Shown here in pieces: positions 20,005 to 29,863 of a stretch of 64,000 nucleotides of DNA (positions are counted from its first letter, which is position 1; each line of letters begins with the position of its first letter). A program made the position numbers and the translations under genes. Location: the NCBI RefSeq assembly GCF_009746715.1, contig NZ_VRKW01000013.1:43182-107181 (forward strand). The letters are read 5' to 3'. The notes under the pieces are model-generated. The model was not told where the DNA came from. It worked only from the letters and a program-made list of their open reading frames with translations, and ran no database searches. Origin of the DNA: Ketobacter sp. MCCC 1A13808 (GTDB lineage: Bacteria; Pseudomonadota; Gammaproteobacteria; Pseudomonadales; Ketobacteraceae).

Positions 20005-20736
20005 TTACCGAAACCAAACCCATATCGCCATCGCCACCATCATCAGGTTTTCTGTCAGTGAAATGACCCCCAAGGGCACGTTGCTATCACCGCCCACGCA
20101 GGCACATTTCAATTCACGTTTATCGATATAAACAGCCTTGAACACCGAAACGGCTCCAACCACCCCAATGAATGCAGCCGGTGGTGACACCAACCAGGCC
20201 GGCAGCATCGCCAACATTCCAATACCGGCAAAGGCTTCCAGAAATGCATAGGCGTAGGCGTAACGCGGGTAGCGCATGCCCAATAAATCATAAGTGATGA
20301 ATTGAAAGCTAAACCCTTCCGGGTCCTTCAATTTCTGGATTGCCAAAGCGCACATGCTAAGAGCGACAAACAACTCCACCAGCAGCAGCAATCCAGGCTC
20401 CATCACCGGCCTCGCCAACAACGCCACCGCCATCAAAAAGGCCATACTGAAGATCGCAATCACCGGTCGGTAGGAGGTATCGCTCTCTTTTTCTTTGGTC
20501 TTACCGAAGTAGGCTTTCAGTTCACTATAACCACCAACACGCTCGCCATTGATAAACGTTTGCGGCGTGGTTTCCACGTCATACTCGCTCTTAAACTTTT
20601 CTGTTTGCTCACGGGTGGTCAACAGGTGGTCGTCAATTTCAAAATTTTCCCGTCGTAGTAACGCACGGGATTTAAGCCCGTAGGGGCAGATATGATATTG
20701 CGTGTGCATCCGGTACAGTTCCGCGTGTTTAGCCAT
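20005..20736 (-). CDS. Glutaredoxin-MauE fusion membrane protein
   Basis: The 243-residue product has an N-terminal glutaredoxin-like domain (active site CPYG, about residues 16-19; cis-proline region VETTPQTFING) followed by a MauE/DoxX-type membrane domain of four helices. Near the C-terminus KCACVGGDSNVPLG holds two further cysteines. Fusions of this type are thought to move thiol electrons at the membrane. The longer frame from 20895 lacks support; the ATG at 20736 has AAGGA nine bases upstream. It stands alone, divergent from the polyamine operon. Confidence 0.82.
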   Translation of the reverse strand: MAKHAELYRMHTQYHICPYGLKSRALLRRENFEIDDHLLTTREQTEKFKSEYDVETTPQTFINGERVGGYSELKAYFGKTKEKESDTSYRPVIAIFSMAFLMAVALLARPVMEPGLLLLVELFVALSMCALAIQKLKDPEGFSFQFITYDLLGMRYPRYAYAYAFLEAFAGIGMLAMLPAWLVSPPAAFIGVVGAVSVFKAVYIDKRELKCACVGGDSNVPLGVISLTENLMMVAMAIWVWFR

Positions 20737-21105
20737 AGCCGGGAATCCTTTTTTGCGATTGCATGTATGTTCAACGCCAGAAGGGGTGCAATGGACATAC
20801 CACCGACATGAAACTCCTTCAAAATCAGCCGGATAACCACACCACTCCCATCTCGTCGGCACACCAGGATTGTAATGATTACAAGCCGCCTGCACTAAGC
20901 GTTACTTCCTGAGTCCGATCCGCGCCACATGGTGCCTAACCGAGCCGATTAAAAAGTAAAATTTCGCTCATTTAACTCTATTCTTTTTCCGCGTTTTTCG
21001 TCATATTTGCGCTGTCAGTACTGACTACGAAGCGACCACCCTGTGGGAGGACGCCGGGTATCTTTTTTGTTTATTGTTCAAATACATTTACTGGAGAGAC
21101 CTTCC

Positions 21106-22206
21106 ATGAAAGCAGCCACTTTGCGGCGCTCTATATTCACGGTATTTTGCTTGATCGCGGTTAGTCAGTTCGCCCGGGCGGAAACGCTCAACGTCTACAA
21201 CTGGTCGGATTATATTGCTGAAGACACCATCCGGAACTTTGAAAAGCAAAGTAAAATAAAAGTCAGCTATGACGTTTATGACTCGAATGAAGTGCTGGAA
21301 GCCAAACTGCTGGCAGGCAAAAGCGGCTACGATCTGATTTTCCCAACCGCCCGCCCGTTTGCCGACCGCCATATCAAAGCCAAGCTTTATCGGCCGCTGG
21401 ATAAAAGCAAACTACACCACTACGGTAACATTGACCCGGTGATCCTGAAGTCGCTCGCGGATATCGATCCAGACAACGCCCACCTGGTTCCCTATATGTG
21501 GGGTACCACCGGCATTGGTTATAACATTGACAAGGTAACCGCTATACTCGGCAAAGAAATGCCACTGGATACCTGGAAGTTACTGTTCGATCCGGAAATT
21601 GTTGCCAAACTAAGCGCCTGTGGTGTGGTGATGATGGACGATCCTACTGAAGTGTTGGTGGCCGCGCGCGCTTATTTGGGCAAGGACAGCGAAGACTTCA
21701 GCACCACCGCCATTAATGAAGCGGCGGCTGTAATCAGTAAAGTCCGTCCTAAAATCCGCTACTTTCACAGCTCGCAATACATCAACGACCTGGCTAACGG
21801 CGACATCTGCGTAGCCCACGGTTATTCCGGGGATATCCTGCAAGCTCGCGACCGCGCAGCAGAAGCGAAAAACGGAGTTCACATCGCCTACACAGTGCCG
21901 TCCGAAGGCGCCGTCGTTTGGACCGATGTGATGGCGATCCCGGCTGATGCAACTCACCTGGATGCGACTCACCAATTTATCGATTATCTACTCGAACCGG
22001 CTGTCATTGCCGATATCACCAACTACGTTGCTTACGCCAACGCCAACACCAAAGCGCTTGAATTGGTGGATGAAACCATCCGCAACGATGCCGGTATCTA
22101 TCCGCCAGAAACTACCCGCAAACGCCTACTGGTGCTCAAGACCCCCACCGACAAAGAAGCGCGTACCATGAACCGGGTGTGGACTCGGCTTAAAACCGGG
22201 CGCTGA
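21106..22206 (+). CDS. potF: Polyamine ABC transporter substrate-binding protein
   Basis: The 366-residue periplasmic protein has a signal peptide (cleavage after QFARA) and the PotF/PotD start LNVYNWSDYIAEDTI. Further markers are YDLIFPTARPFADR, YMWGTTGIGYN and VAHGYSGDILQARDRA; the C-terminus has YPPETTRKRL. It binds putrescine or another polyamine in the periplasm; substrate choice cannot be read off. The ATG at 21106 has GGAGAG nine bases before it. First gene of a four-gene operon. Confidence 0.93.
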   Translation: MKAATLRRSIFTVFCLIAVSQFARAETLNVYNWSDYIAEDTIRNFEKQSKIKVSYDVYDSNEVLEAKLLAGKSGYDLIFPTARPFADRHIKAKLYRPLDKSKLHHYGNIDPVILKSLADIDPDNAHLVPYMWGTTGIGYNIDKVTAILGKEMPLDTWKLLFDPEIVAKLSACGVVMMDDPTEVLVAARAYLGKDSEDFSTTAINEAAAVISKVRPKIRYFHSSQYINDLANGDICVAHGYSGDILQARDRAAEAKNGVHIAYTVPSEGAVVWTDVMAIPADATHLDATHQFIDYLLEPAVIADITNYVAYANANTKALELVDETIRNDAGIYPPETTRKRLLVLKTPTDKEARTMNRVWTRLKTGR

Positions 22207-22246
22207 TATCAAAGAGCCCCTGCATAGATGAGTAGATACTGTTCTC

Positions 22247-23395
22247 ATGGCTGAAACTTTGGCGGCGGCCTATACGCCTTCACGACACCCCACGTCCCCG
22301 CTTGCCGCTGACGATGCCATCGTTAAGCTGGAAAAGATCAGCAAGCATTACGATTCTGTGTATGCCTGCGATGATATAAACCTATCGATTCAACGAGGCG
22401 AGTTTTTTTCACTGCTCGGCCCTTCCGGATGCGGCAAAACCACTTTATTGCGTATTCTGGCAGGGTTTGAAGTGCCCGATGAAGGACGCGTACTTATTGA
22501 CGGGGTCAACGTCACGTCCATGCCGGCTTATCTGCGGCCGGTGAATATGATGTTTCAGTCTTATGCATTATTTCCACATATGGACGTGGAAAAAAACATT
22601 GCCTTCGGTTTAAAGCAGGAGTCAATGACGAAGGCCCAGCGCAAAGATCGTGTCCGGGAAATGCTGGCCATGGTGCAGCTGGAAAAACTCGCCGGCCGCA
22701 AACCCCATCAGCTATCTGGCGGCCAGCGCCAACGGGTGGCATTGGCCAGGGCATTAGCAAAGCAGCCCAAACTATTATTACTGGACGAGCCTCTGGGGGC
22801 ATTGGATAAAAAATTACGTGAGAAAACACAGTTTGAATTAGTCAACTTACAGGATCGCCTGGGTATTACCTTCGTTATCGTTACTCATGATCAGGAAGAA
22901 GCGATGACCATGTCCAGTCGTATTGCGCTAATGCACAATGGGCGTATCGAACAACTGGATGCTCCACGTCGCATGTATGAATTCCCTTCCACCCGCTACG
23001 TTGCGGATTTTATCGGCCTGGTCAACCTGTTCGACGGACATGTGATTTCCCATGAGAACGACACCGCGCTGATTGAGTGCGAACAAGCGGGCACCCAGCT
23101 GCAGATTCACCATAGCCAACCGTTAGCAGCAGATATGCCTGTTACCGTCGCCTTGCGTCCGGAGAAGATCCGTTTGCTTGATCAGTATTCTGGTCTGCCC
23201 AATCAGGCGCGGGCCGTGATCAAAGATATCGCCTACCTGGGCGATGTATCGATCTATTACGCGGAGCTGGAAACCGGAAAGCGAGTTAAATTCACCCTGC
23301 CCAATGTGCTGGCCCTGGCCGAACAACCGCTAACCTGGGAACAAACCGTCGTGCTCGGCTGGAACGCCGACAGTTGCAATGTGCTGACACAATGA
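22247..23395 (+). CDS. potG: Polyamine ABC transporter ATP-binding protein
   Basis: The 382-residue product has Walker [10 protein letters not shown] (about residue 58), signature LSGGQRQR, Walker [13 protein letters not shown] and switch His in [10 protein letters not shown]-terminal TOBE region ([10 protein letters not shown], then [12 protein letters not shown]) is typical of PotG/PotA. It drives polyamine import at the inner membrane. The last codons overlap the start of the next gene by four bases. Confidence 0.94.
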   Translation: MAETLAAAYTPSRHPTSPLAADDAIVKLEKISKHYDSVYACDDINLSIQRGEFFSLLGPSGCGKTTLLRILAGFEVPDEGRVLIDGVNVTSMPAYLRPVNMMFQSYALFPHMDVEKNIAFGLKQESMTKAQRKDRVREMLAMVQLEKLAGRKPHQLSGGQRQRVALARALAKQPKLLLLDEPLGALDKKLREKTQFELVNLQDRLGITFVIVTHDQEEAMTMSSRIALMHNGRIEQLDAPRRMYEFPSTRYVADFIGLVNLFDGHVISHENDTALIECEQAGTQLQIHHSQPLAADMPVTVALRPEKIRLLDQYSGLPNQARAVIKDIAYLGDVSIYYAELETGKRVKFTLPNVLALAEQPLTWEQTVVLGWNADSCNVLTQ

Positions 23396-24330
23396 GGCTG
23401 AGGTTGAAACGATTTCAAGCCAGTGGAAACCGCTTTGACCGGTCAGCAACCAAGCTTCGGCATTTGATTATTGCCGCGCCCTGGTTCTGGTTGGCACTCT
23501 TTTTCACCTTGCCTTTTCTGTTCCTGCTAAAGATCAGTTTATCTGAAGCGCAGTTCGCGCAACCGCCCTATCTCACGATGTTGCGCGGCGGCGAGGACGG
23601 ATTGCTTACCCTGGTTATCAATTTCGCCAATTATTTAATGCTGTGGCAAGACTCGCTGTATGGCAGTGCACTGCTAAGCTCGTTGAAGGTCGCATCAATC
23701 TCTACCCTTCTTTGCCTGCTGATCGGCTACCCCATGGCGTACGCCATCGCCCGCGCTCCGGAAAACTGGCGTATGCCGCTATTAATGCTGATTATTCTGC
23801 CATTCTGGACGTCGTTCCTGATCCGTGTTTATGCCTGGATTGGCATCCTTAAAAACAACGGGCTACTAAACAATTTTTTACTGTGGATAGGTTTGATTGA
23901 TCAACCCATCGATATTTTATACACGCCACTCGCTGTCTATATCGGTGTGGTCTACAGCTACTTGCCGTTTCTGATTCTTCCGCTTTACGCCACCTTGGTA
24001 AAACTCGATCTAACGTTACTGGAAGCAGCGGCCGATCTTGGTTGCCGTCCACTGCAACAATTTATTTCCATCACCCTGCCGCTATCGATGCCCGGCATTA
24101 TTGCGGGTGCCATGTTGGTTTTTATTCCGGTAATGGGAGAATTTGTGATTCCCGATTTACTGGGCGGCCCGGACAGTCTAATGATTGGCAAATTGCTCTG
24201 GACCGAGTTTTTCAGTAACAAGGATTGGCCATTGGCCTCGTCACTGGCCTGTGTGTTGCTGGTGGTCCTGGTGGTGCCCTTTGTTCTACTGCGTCATTTT
24301 GAACGCAAAGCCAATGAGGAAAACGAATGA
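23392..24330 (+). CDS. potH: Polyamine ABC transporter permease
   Basis: The 312-residue product has six predicted membrane helices and the binding-protein-dependent permease loop EAAADLGCRPLQQFISITLP, which docks to the ATPase. The start at 23392 overlaps the potG stop (ATGA), chosen over an upstream ATG at 23374. Its stop overlaps the potI start in the same way. Confidence 0.93.
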   Translation: MRLRLKRFQASGNRFDRSATKLRHLIIAAPWFWLALFFTLPFLFLLKISLSEAQFAQPPYLTMLRGGEDGLLTLVINFANYLMLWQDSLYGSALLSSLKVASISTLLCLLIGYPMAYAIARAPENWRMPLLMLIILPFWTSFLIRVYAWIGILKNNGLLNNFLLWIGLIDQPIDILYTPLAVYIGVVYSYLPFLILPLYATLVKLDLTLLEAAADLGCRPLQQFISITLPLSMPGIIAGAMLVFIPVMGEFVIPDLLGGPDSLMIGKLLWTEFFSNKDWPLASSLACVLLVVLVVPFVLLRHFERKANEENE

Positions 24331-25139
24331 AAGGTCGCTTTTCCTGGCTTATCACCGTGTTGTTACTCGGCTATGCATTTCTCTATATTCCGATTATCAG
24401 TTTGATGGTGTACTCCTTTAATGAAAACCGCTTGGTTACGGTATGGAGCGGCTTTTCCACCAAGTGGTATGCTGCGCTCCTGCAAAATCACGCACTGCTG
24501 AATGCAGCCGGGCTCAGCGTTAAAATTGCTGCAATAAACGCCACCCTAGCGGTCGTGCTAGGCACACTGGCGGCGCTGGCGATCGTCCGCTTGGGCAAGC
24601 TGCGAGGTAGCAAAAGCCTCGGCATCATGGTTACCGCGCCGTTAGTCATGCCGGAAGTGATGACCGGGCTGTCCATGTTGTTACTGTTTGTGGCTATGGA
24701 AAACCTTTTCGGCTGGCCCTCCGGTCGCGGCCAAACCACAATTATTCTGGCTCACGCTACCTTTTCTATGGCTTATGTCGCTGTGATTGTTCAGAGTCGC
24801 CTCAGTGGTATGGATATTTCTTTAGAAGAAGCGGCTATGGACCTTGGAGCAAGGCCGATCAAAGTGTTTTTTAGTATTACGTTGCCGATTATCTCACCAG
24901 CCCTGATAGCGGGTTGGTTACTGGCGTTTACCCTATCAATGGATGACCTGGTAATCGCCAGCTTTGTCTCGGGCCCCGGTGCCACCACGTTACCCATGGT
25001 GGTTTACTCCAGTGTTCGCCTCGGTGTGAGCCCGCAAATAAACGCACTGGCAACCCTGATTGTCGGGTTCGTTAGCCTGGCGGTGCTGATTACCGCAATG
25101 GTGTTACATCGGCAGGCGAAAAAAACCAAGCGGCATTAA
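24327..25139 (+). CDS. potI: Polyamine ABC transporter permease
   Basis: The 270-residue product has six helices and the EAA loop EEAAMDLGARPIKVFFSIT, followed by the PotI-like stretch AFTLSMDDLVIASFVSGPG. It is the second permease of the heterodimeric channel. Its ATG overlaps the potH stop. Nothing resembling a terminator was seen in the 65 bases after it. Confidence 0.93.
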   Translation: MKGRFSWLITVLLLGYAFLYIPIISLMVYSFNENRLVTVWSGFSTKWYAALLQNHALLNAAGLSVKIAAINATLAVVLGTLAALAIVRLGKLRGSKSLGIMVTAPLVMPEVMTGLSMLLLFVAMENLFGWPSGRGQTTIILAHATFSMAYVAVIVQSRLSGMDISLEEAAMDLGARPIKVFFSITLPIISPALIAGWLLAFTLSMDDLVIASFVSGPGATTLPMVVYSSVRLGVSPQINALATLIVGFVSLAVLITAMVLHRQAKKTKRH

Positions 25140-25204
25140 ATACTTTGTGAGTCCGGCGCAACTGAAAAAGCGATTAGGGGAATGGACAATGCACGAGGGC
25201 CTGA

Positions 25205-26221
25205 TCAATTCACCACACTAATACGCGACCAATCACCCTGCACCGCCCCCAACAATTTACGCATCGCCTTACTTTTCTTCTGATAATCGTAAGCGTTGTT
25301 ATCCCAACGTGCTTTGACCGACTTATGTATGGGGCCGTTAATGGTGCGAACAAATTCACTGCGAGCCAAATAGATACCTTTGCGCTCGTGGTGCTGCTTA
25401 TCAAAAGGGTCGGGATGCAAATCCTGGCTATAAAACGGTTCAAACTTCAAACCAAAACCGGATGCCTGCTCCAACATCCATTGGCTGGCACAGTTGCTTA
25501 GTCCGCTTTCAGGATAGCCGCCCCCAATATCCGAATGCACACCGGCAAACCAGACTTGTTGTAAATCAAATCCCGGCTTTAAGGTCCACAGCGTTGGTGA
25601 AAAGTCTTCGCGATTTTCGTCAATGGAAACGGCGTGGCGCGCGTGTTTAATAATTCGACTAGGCTCACAATCGTGAAACAGAAATTCCTTGCGTCCTAAA
25701 GTGCCCCAGAACGGCACCGGAATTCCCAAAGCGCCAACCGTATCCCATACGCCCACAAATTCGATATCGGTCATATCTTCCACTGCGAATTGCTTTCGGA
25801 ACTGCTTGGCGCCCGGTGAATCGGGATCGCTGGACGCACTGCGCTTTCGATACAATTTATAGGCTTCCGGAATATGATCCGAATACTCTCGTTTCATCAA
25901 ACCGCAATTACGGATGAAACCAGCCAGGGAACGTACGGTATAGGCACCACGACTGAAACCAAAAAAGAATAACTGATCGCCTCTATTGAAGTTGTGCACG
26001 ATGAAACGATAGCAATCCATGATATTTTTATCGATGCCCTCCCCGGTTAAACCACCCATAATTTTCTTTCTATCTGTGCCAACACCCCAGTCGTAAAAAG
26101 CCACTTGCTCCATATCGCCAACAACAGGCTTCACTGCTCTGGCCATGGTCAGAACATTGGTGGTGCTATCGTCTTCCGGGGAGTTCCAGGTGCCATCTGC
26201 GAAAATAGCGATGCGTTTCAT
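25205..26221 (-). CDS. DUF2235 domain-containing putative hydrolase
   Basis: The 338-residue product has the DUF2235 alpha/beta hydrolase pattern: FADGTWNSPEDDS at the start, GLTGEGIDKNIMDCYRFI, the nucleophile elbow GFSRGAYTVRSLAGFIRN (Ser in GFSRG) and VGVWDTVGALGIPVP. Family members include type VI secretion phospholipase effectors (Tle type), but there is no secretion gene, PAAR or immunity gene nearby and no signal peptide, so an intracellular role is as likely. Confidence 0.85.
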   Translation of the reverse strand: MKRIAIFADGTWNSPEDDSTTNVLTMARAVKPVVGDMEQVAFYDWGVGTDRKKIMGGLTGEGIDKNIMDCYRFIVHNFNRGDQLFFFGFSRGAYTVRSLAGFIRNCGLMKREYSDHIPEAYKLYRKRSASSDPDSPGAKQFRKQFAVEDMTDIEFVGVWDTVGALGIPVPFWGTLGRKEFLFHDCEPSRIIKHARHAVSIDENREDFSPTLWTLKPGFDLQQVWFAGVHSDIGGGYPESGLSNCASQWMLEQASGFGLKFEPFYSQDLHPDPFDKQHHERKGIYLARSEFVRTINGPIHKSVKARWDNNAYDYQKKSKAMRKLLGAVQGDWSRISVVN

Positions 26222-26526
26222 TGTTGCCTCCGCTGCACGAGGTGTCTGAGTAAATAAGCGGGATGAAACAAACTGGCCTCACCCCACCACAGTGGTAAGG
26301 CCAGTTTACGGCTGTGCATGGGATTATTGATGTCGAATAGTAACAGGAACGTTTGTTCACTAGTCATGATCAGAAACCGGTAGAATTGCCAGTTTGCGGG
26401 AGCGAAACGCCGCTCACAGATCATTCAATAGCCGTGAGTGGTGCCAACAGGGTGAGAAGATAAGTGGTCGCGTGATACTATTGCGAAATACTCGTTATTT
26501 TTTCCCCTCTTTAAAAGTGAAGCAAA
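26222..26526. other. Divergent promoter region between DUF2235 and hisC genes
   Basis: These 305 bases carry only short reading frames of no recognisable family. An inverted repeat CTGGCC/GGCCAG lies at about 26274-26314. No clear -10/-35 pair was assigned. Confidence 0.4.
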
Positions 26527-27588
26527 ATGAATTCATTATGGAGTAATCTTGTCCAGAACCTGGACCCATATGTCGCAGGCGAGCAACCCAAAGATAAAAC
26601 CTACATAAAGTTAAACACCAACGAAAACCCCTATCCTCCATCCCCCAAAGTCATGCAGGCTATTCAGAGTGTGACGGCCTCTGACCTGCGCCTTTATCCC
26701 GATCCGGACGCTTCGTCTCTGCGAACAGCAATAGCAGAGTACTACGCGGTTTCCCCCACAAATATTTTTGTTGGCAACGGCTCCGACGAGGTGCTGGGAT
26801 TCGCTTTTGTCGCATTTTTCAAAAAAGAAAACCCCTTGTACTTTCCCGAAATCACCTACAGCTTCTATCCTTCCTATTGCCGCTTGTACGAAATCCGATA
26901 TCGGCAATGTGCCATGGCCAATGACTGGTCTATTCAATTTGACGATATCGGGGATTCACCCGGTGGCATCGTTTTTCCGAACCCCAATGCTCCTACCGGC
27001 ATGCTGCTATCACTGCAACAAATAGAATCATTAGTGAAGCGCTATCAAGATATCGTTATTGTGGTAGATGAAGCTTATATCGATTTTGGGGGCGACACTG
27101 CGATTGAGCTAACTCAGACCTACTCCAATTTATTGGTGGTACAAACCTGCTCCAAATCCAGATCGCTGGCCGGCTTAAGAGTAGGTTACGCGGTCGGGCA
27201 TCCAAATCTGATTGCTGCATTGGAACGGGTCAAAAACTCGTTTAATGCCTATCCTCTTGATGCGATTGCTATTCGGGCCGCAACGGCGTCGTTTGAAGAT
27301 CAAGTCTATTTTGAACAATGCTGCAACCAGATTATAGAAACGCGAGACTGGTTCACAGCGCAATTAAACGCATTGTCTTTTCAAGTATTGGAATCCAAAT
27401 CCAATTTCGTTTTTGCCCGTCATACACAAGTTGAGGCTAAGCATTTAAGTAAATCTCTAAAAGAAAAAGCAATCCTGGTCCGTCATTTTAGTTCACCTAA
27501 AATAGACAATTATTTAAGAATCAGCATCGGTACGCGTGAGGACATGGAAGGGCTGATCGATTCACTGGGGAGCATTCTCGTAGCGTAG
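26527..27588 (+). CDS. hisC: Histidinol-phosphate aminotransferase family protein
   Basis: The 353-residue product is a class I/II aminotransferase of the HisC type: KLNTNENPYPPSPKV, NGSDEVL, PNPNAPTG, DEAYIDFGG, and the PLP lysine in SKSRSLAGLRVGYAVG. The C-terminal RISIGTREDM fits HisC. It makes histidinol phosphate from imidazole acetol phosphate, or acts on an aromatic substrate. No other his gene is near, so it may be a second copy with another role. Confidence 0.88.
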   Translation: MNSLWSNLVQNLDPYVAGEQPKDKTYIKLNTNENPYPPSPKVMQAIQSVTASDLRLYPDPDASSLRTAIAEYYAVSPTNIFVGNGSDEVLGFAFVAFFKKENPLYFPEITYSFYPSYCRLYEIRYRQCAMANDWSIQFDDIGDSPGGIVFPNPNAPTGMLLSLQQIESLVKRYQDIVIVVDEAYIDFGGDTAIELTQTYSNLLVVQTCSKSRSLAGLRVGYAVGHPNLIAALERVKNSFNAYPLDAIAIRAATASFEDQVYFEQCCNQIIETRDWFTAQLNALSFQVLESKSNFVFARHTQVEAKHLSKSLKEKAILVRHFSSPKIDNYLRISIGTREDMEGLIDSLGSILVA

Positions 27589-27707
27589 ATTTATCGCCGT
27601 ATTCGGTGGGGAAACACACAGGAACACTTAAGCAATTCTAGCAGTGATACAGAATCGTCTTTGGGCGCTGCTGCCAAAATTTAAATTATTAACAGTACGG
27701 TCACTTA

Positions 27708-28148
27708 CTAGATGTTGTACGTATAAAAGTGCCAGGTACTTTTACCTGTATTTAATGAATCATAGAGTTTTTGAGCCGGCTCATTACCCAGAGCGGTAAC
27801 CCATTGCAAACGGGACGCCCCGTGTTTTGCTGCATAGCTGCGACAATGTTCAATAAGCTGCCGACCAATACCTTTGCCTCGCCTCTGTGGCAAAGTAAAC
27901 AGATCATTGAGAACAGCTACTTTTGCAGTAATTGTTGATGAAAAAGAAAAATAAATAGTGGCGAACCCAACAACATTACCATGCTCCTTATAGATAAATT
28001 GGCAACCTATAGGGCTAGAGTCACCGAACTGTGCAAAAAACTCTGCATTTCGATCATCGGATATATCTGCAGCTTTATAAAACTCCTGATAGGCCCGAAT
28101 TAATGGGAGAACTTCGGTCAAATTTGTTTCCGATACCACTTCGATCAT
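27708..28148 (-). CDS. GNAT family N-acetyltransferase
   Basis: The 146-residue product has the GNAT fold: beta-strand VAVLNDLFTLPQRRGKGIGR, with the acetyl-CoA pyrophosphate loop RRGKGIG (about residues 91-97), then LQWVTALGNEPAQKLYDSL. Substrate unknown. It stands alone, facing hisC. Confidence 0.87.
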   Translation of the reverse strand: MIEVVSETNLTEVLPLIRAYQEFYKAADISDDRNAEFFAQFGDSSPIGCQFIYKEHGNVVGFATIYFSFSSTITAKVAVLNDLFTLPQRRGKGIGRQLIEHCRSYAAKHGASRLQWVTALGNEPAQKLYDSLNTGKSTWHFYTYNI

Positions 28149-28382
28149 TTGAGCTTTTAATCCTTGTATTACTACCGGTTTGCCGTGCTCGCCATTTGAG
28201 CGCTAATGTGTTTATTGAACCTACGACTCGCCTATCTAAATCGAAACATACATCAACAACCTATAATCTAGCTGAAACACGTCGATTATGGCAACAGGTT
28301 TTCCGTAACCCGAACGCCTTTTGTTGTAAGACGGCAATCTCTGTAAGTGCTTCATTGGTGTTAGAGAATGTTGATGCAGAGG
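28149..28382. other. Intergenic region without a supported gene
   Basis: A rightward open frame crosses this stretch (28031-28492) but overlaps the GNAT gene out of frame and shows no family motif, so I do not call it. The region separates the GNAT gene from a decayed fragment. Confidence 0.4.
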
Positions 28383-28703
28383 TTACAAAAGCAGTTGAAT
28401 CGAATTTTTCCCTAACCAACTATTTTGGATCAGATTACCGGTCAGACTACGAACTTCTATTTTGCTCTGAAGGGTATTGCCGTCGACGCTGAGAGCGGCC
28501 AAGCCAGGGTAGCTTTCATAGTCGACATCAGCCAATACTAAAAGGTCGAGGGGCGCATAATCTGGCTGGTAGGAAATATTTCCCACCAGCTCCAGGCCGG
28601 ATGCGCTAAGTAATTTTACATGTGGCCAGCTGCTTTTATGGGTTGCATTAACGACATGGGCGACCCGGTAGGTGCCGCGCGTCATGCCGCTGACGCTATG
28701 AAG
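28383..28703 (-). pseudogene. Fragment of an FG-GAP/propeller-repeat protein
   Basis: A short frame (about 106 codons from the upstream stop) contains LLVLADVDYESYPGLAALSV followed by SKIEVRSLTGNLIQNSWLG. This is the repeat unit of FG-GAP-like proteins and has the same order as the repeats in the large gene at 50745-52919 (AIADVDGNGAPELAVFG, then NKVEIRDSLSGELIGNLW). No signal peptide and no further repeats are seen, and the calcium-loop residues are altered, so it looks like a gene remnant. Confidence 0.55.
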
Positions 28704-28719
28704 ACAACATTAACCCTGT

Positions 28720-28787
28720 AAGCCGCCTGTACTATGCGGCATCGACCCCGGTACGCACGCCTTGCTGATTATAACAGGAGGCGGCTT
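28720..28787. repeat. Nine-bp inverted repeat in a gene-free stretch
   Basis: AAGCCGCCT (28720-28728) and AGGCGGCTT (28779-28787) are perfect inverted copies 50 bases apart. The stretch 28704-28952 holds no other feature I can support. It could be a stem of an unrecognised RNA or an element end. Confidence 0.35.
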
Positions 28788-28952
28788 GGCATTAGGGGCA
28801 CAGGACGGACGGAGCCGGTTGTCCGCAGTTTTAATAGAGGCAGCTTACGTTAGGTGCCCTGCTAAAGCGCCTTTCAATCCAGACAGTAAAAATCAACTTA
28901 TCCGCTTAACCACCAAAACATAAACCATGGCTAAAAGAAAATTCAAATTCCC

Positions 28953-29744
28953 TCATATAGCGCTGCATACATAATCGTTTTCCGCATGCTGAATCGAGTT
29001 CAGTATTGCTTTACTCACCTCACAGGAATGTGTGAGAGGCCCCATATGCCCCATTTCGGGGAGCGTCAACATTCCAGCTTGAGGTAACAAGTGCTGAACC
29101 AGGTGCGCCATTCGCCTTGCATGAGAATTGGTGCGTTCCCCCATTAACAGAGTGACCGGAGCGAAGTAATCAATCAATGAAAAGGCTTCCGGCTCAACTC
29201 GATAGGCTTCGCAAAAATCCTGATAAACAATGGGTGCTAACTGAGCCAACCTTTCCTGTGCGTGCACTGATAGTCTTGACCACGCCTCCGCTTCGTGCCA
29301 AAAGTTAATGAACGACTCCATTCCAACAGCGCCCGACTCTTCGCGAACCCTATTTGACAGCGCCAAAATATCATTGAGTAACTGCCGGTCCTCTGGTTGG
29401 GAGCTGACCTTCAGTAAAGCCGGAGAAACCGGCTCGAACAGTGTCAGGCTTTTAATTTTGTGCGGAATGCTAGCAATAATTTCCAGCGCTACGGATCCAC
29501 CGAATGAATGTGCCACCAGATGTGTTAGTCGCCTATCGCTTTCGATAGCCTCTATAATCGGTCTGGCTCTCTCTCTGAGTGTTGAGTGTAGATCTGCTCG
29601 CTGCGAAACACCGGCGTTGTAGCCGCGCAAATCAGGAGCAAGCACCGTGCGCCAGGGTGCGCATTGCCGGGACAGGTTTCGCCATAATGCACCTGAACTG
29701 GCAGAGCCGTGAATCGCCATAATCGGTAACGGTGAATTTTTCAT
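28953..29744 (-). CDS. Alpha/beta hydrolase
   Basis: The 263-residue product has the fold's oxyanion region (IMAIHGSASSGALWRNL), the nucleophile elbow AHSFGGS (Ser, about residue 82), the acid strand VTLLMGERTN and the late histidine GHMGPL. It has no signal peptide. It lies behind the AhpD-like gene on the same strand, 119 bases apart, and may share its control by the HxlR regulator. Confidence 0.87.
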   Translation of the reverse strand: MKNSPLPIMAIHGSASSGALWRNLSRQCAPWRTVLAPDLRGYNAGVSQRADLHSTLRERARPIIEAIESDRRLTHLVAHSFGGSVALEIIASIPHKIKSLTLFEPVSPALLKVSSQPEDRQLLNDILALSNRVREESGAVGMESFINFWHEAEAWSRLSVHAQERLAQLAPIVYQDFCEAYRVEPEAFSLIDYFAPVTLLMGERTNSHARRMAHLVQHLLPQAGMLTLPEMGHMGPLTHSCEVSKAILNSIQHAENDYVCSAI

Positions 29745-29863
29745 ACATATCCCGTGTCATAATATTGATACAACACGCAAAGCCTACTACAAGCAACTCA
29801 CATCACTTAGGCTTTGGTGCCTTGAATTTCTCGAAACACGCCTTATCGCCGAGAAGGCTTACA

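Noticed and set aside
20737..20895. Upstream extension of the glutaredoxin-MauE frame
   Set aside because: Its 53 residues do not resemble the family and the ATG at 20736 has a proper ribosome-binding site.
25205..26221. DUF2235 protein as a type VI secretion effector
   Set aside because: No secretion, PAAR, VgrG or immunity gene is near, so I describe it only as a putative hydrolase.
28031..28492. Open frame of 153 codons on the plus strand
   Set aside because: It overlaps the GNAT gene in an opposite frame and shows no family motif or ribosome-binding site.
28830..28870. GTTAGGT that resembles an integron attC end
   Set aside because: No matching RYYYAAC partner at a fitting distance and no integrase or cassette row.
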